The position numbers were made by a program, and so were the translations under genes. 22,860 bases of DNA from JALHFZ01 sp964483085 (GTDB lineage Bacteria > Synergistota > Synergistia > Synergistales > Aminobacteriaceae): contig CAYZZX010000022.1 in assembly GCA_964483085.1 (NCBI GenBank), positions 1-22,860 on the forward strand. The letters run 5' to 3'. The notes under the pieces are model-generated. The model ran no database searches. It was not told where the DNA came from and was given only the letters and a program-made list of their open reading frames with translations. Below are positions 22,814 through 22,860 of this stretch, one piece after another (position 1 is the first letter of the stretch; every line of letters starts with the position of its first letter).

Positions 22814-22860
22814 ATCGAGGGGGAGCGGCTTCAGCCGCTCCCCCTCGATTATGCTTTTCT
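22814..22860 (+). terminator. Strong intrinsic terminator after the secreted-protein gene
   Basis: A perfect 16-bp stem (22814-22829 with 22834-22849, arm ATCGAGGGGGAGCGGC) closes on a TTCA tetraloop and is followed by a T-rich but interrupted tail (TATGCTTTTCT). It lies 20 bp after the TGA. The symmetrical stem could also act on transcripts arriving from the other side, but the minus-strand tail has no clear T-run visible. Confidence 0.88.

Noticed and set aside
1..22860. CRISPR array, insertion sequence, prophage, toxin-antitoxin or defence system
   Set aside because: No spaced direct repeats, transposase, integrase, phage or defence-type motifs were seen. Nearly all the sequence is accounted for by housekeeping genes.

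Overview
The window is a dense bacterial housekeeping region of moderately high GC. It holds 18 protein-coding genes and a tRNA-Gln gene on the minus strand, and 2 genes on the plus strand at the right end. I suspect an anaerobic member of Synergistota. The gene order is Firmicutes-like, but the sporulation genes normally mixed into these clusters are absent, and glycyl-tRNA synthetase is the two-subunit GlyQS type. No rRNA or marker protein in the window settles the taxonomy.

Minus strand, in order of transcription from about 21077 down to 2: tRNA-Gln, glmU, prs, rplY (Ctc/L25), pth, mfd, mazG, a biotin-dependent carboxyltransferase subunit (OadA/PycB-like), phoH, a 7TM-HD c-di-AMP phosphodiesterase (PgpH), ybeY, a CNNM/CorC-type CBS transporter, cdd, era, recO, glyQ, glyS, and two tandem pyruvate,phosphate dikinase regulatory proteins (PDRP). 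Most junctions are ATGA or TAATG overlaps or gaps of a few bases, so this looks like one very long operon or a few nested ones. The longest gaps are 66 bp (mazG to oadA), 57 bp (prs to rplY) and 49 bp (recO to glyQ). A TTGACA -35 box with a -10-like element lies just upstream of the tRNA.

The order matches two clusters that are separate in Bacillus subtilis. One is glmU-prs-ctc-pth-mfd-mazG. The other is phoH-pgpH-ybeY-cdd-era-recO-glyQS-yqfL. Here the carboxyltransferase gene joins them, and a CNNM transporter sits where dgkA usually does. The operon serves cell-wall precursor and PRPP synthesis, translation quality control, DNA repair, nucleotide sanitation and salvage, c-di-AMP turnover and ribosome maturation. 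It also carries three genes acting on pyruvate/PEP/oxaloacetate: the carboxyltransferase and the two PDRPs.

Plus strand: after a 156-bp divergent intergenic region come a small CPBP-family intramembrane protease and a secreted protein of unknown function. The latter is followed by a perfect 16-bp stem-loop terminator near the right edge.

I saw no CRISPR array, insertion sequence, prophage, defence system or riboswitch. The most unusual points are the tandem, diverged PDRP pair, the biotin-domain-less carboxyltransferase with a basic N-terminal linker, the L25/Pth pair in one frame separated by a single stop codon, and the unknown secreted protein with its CPBP neighbour.
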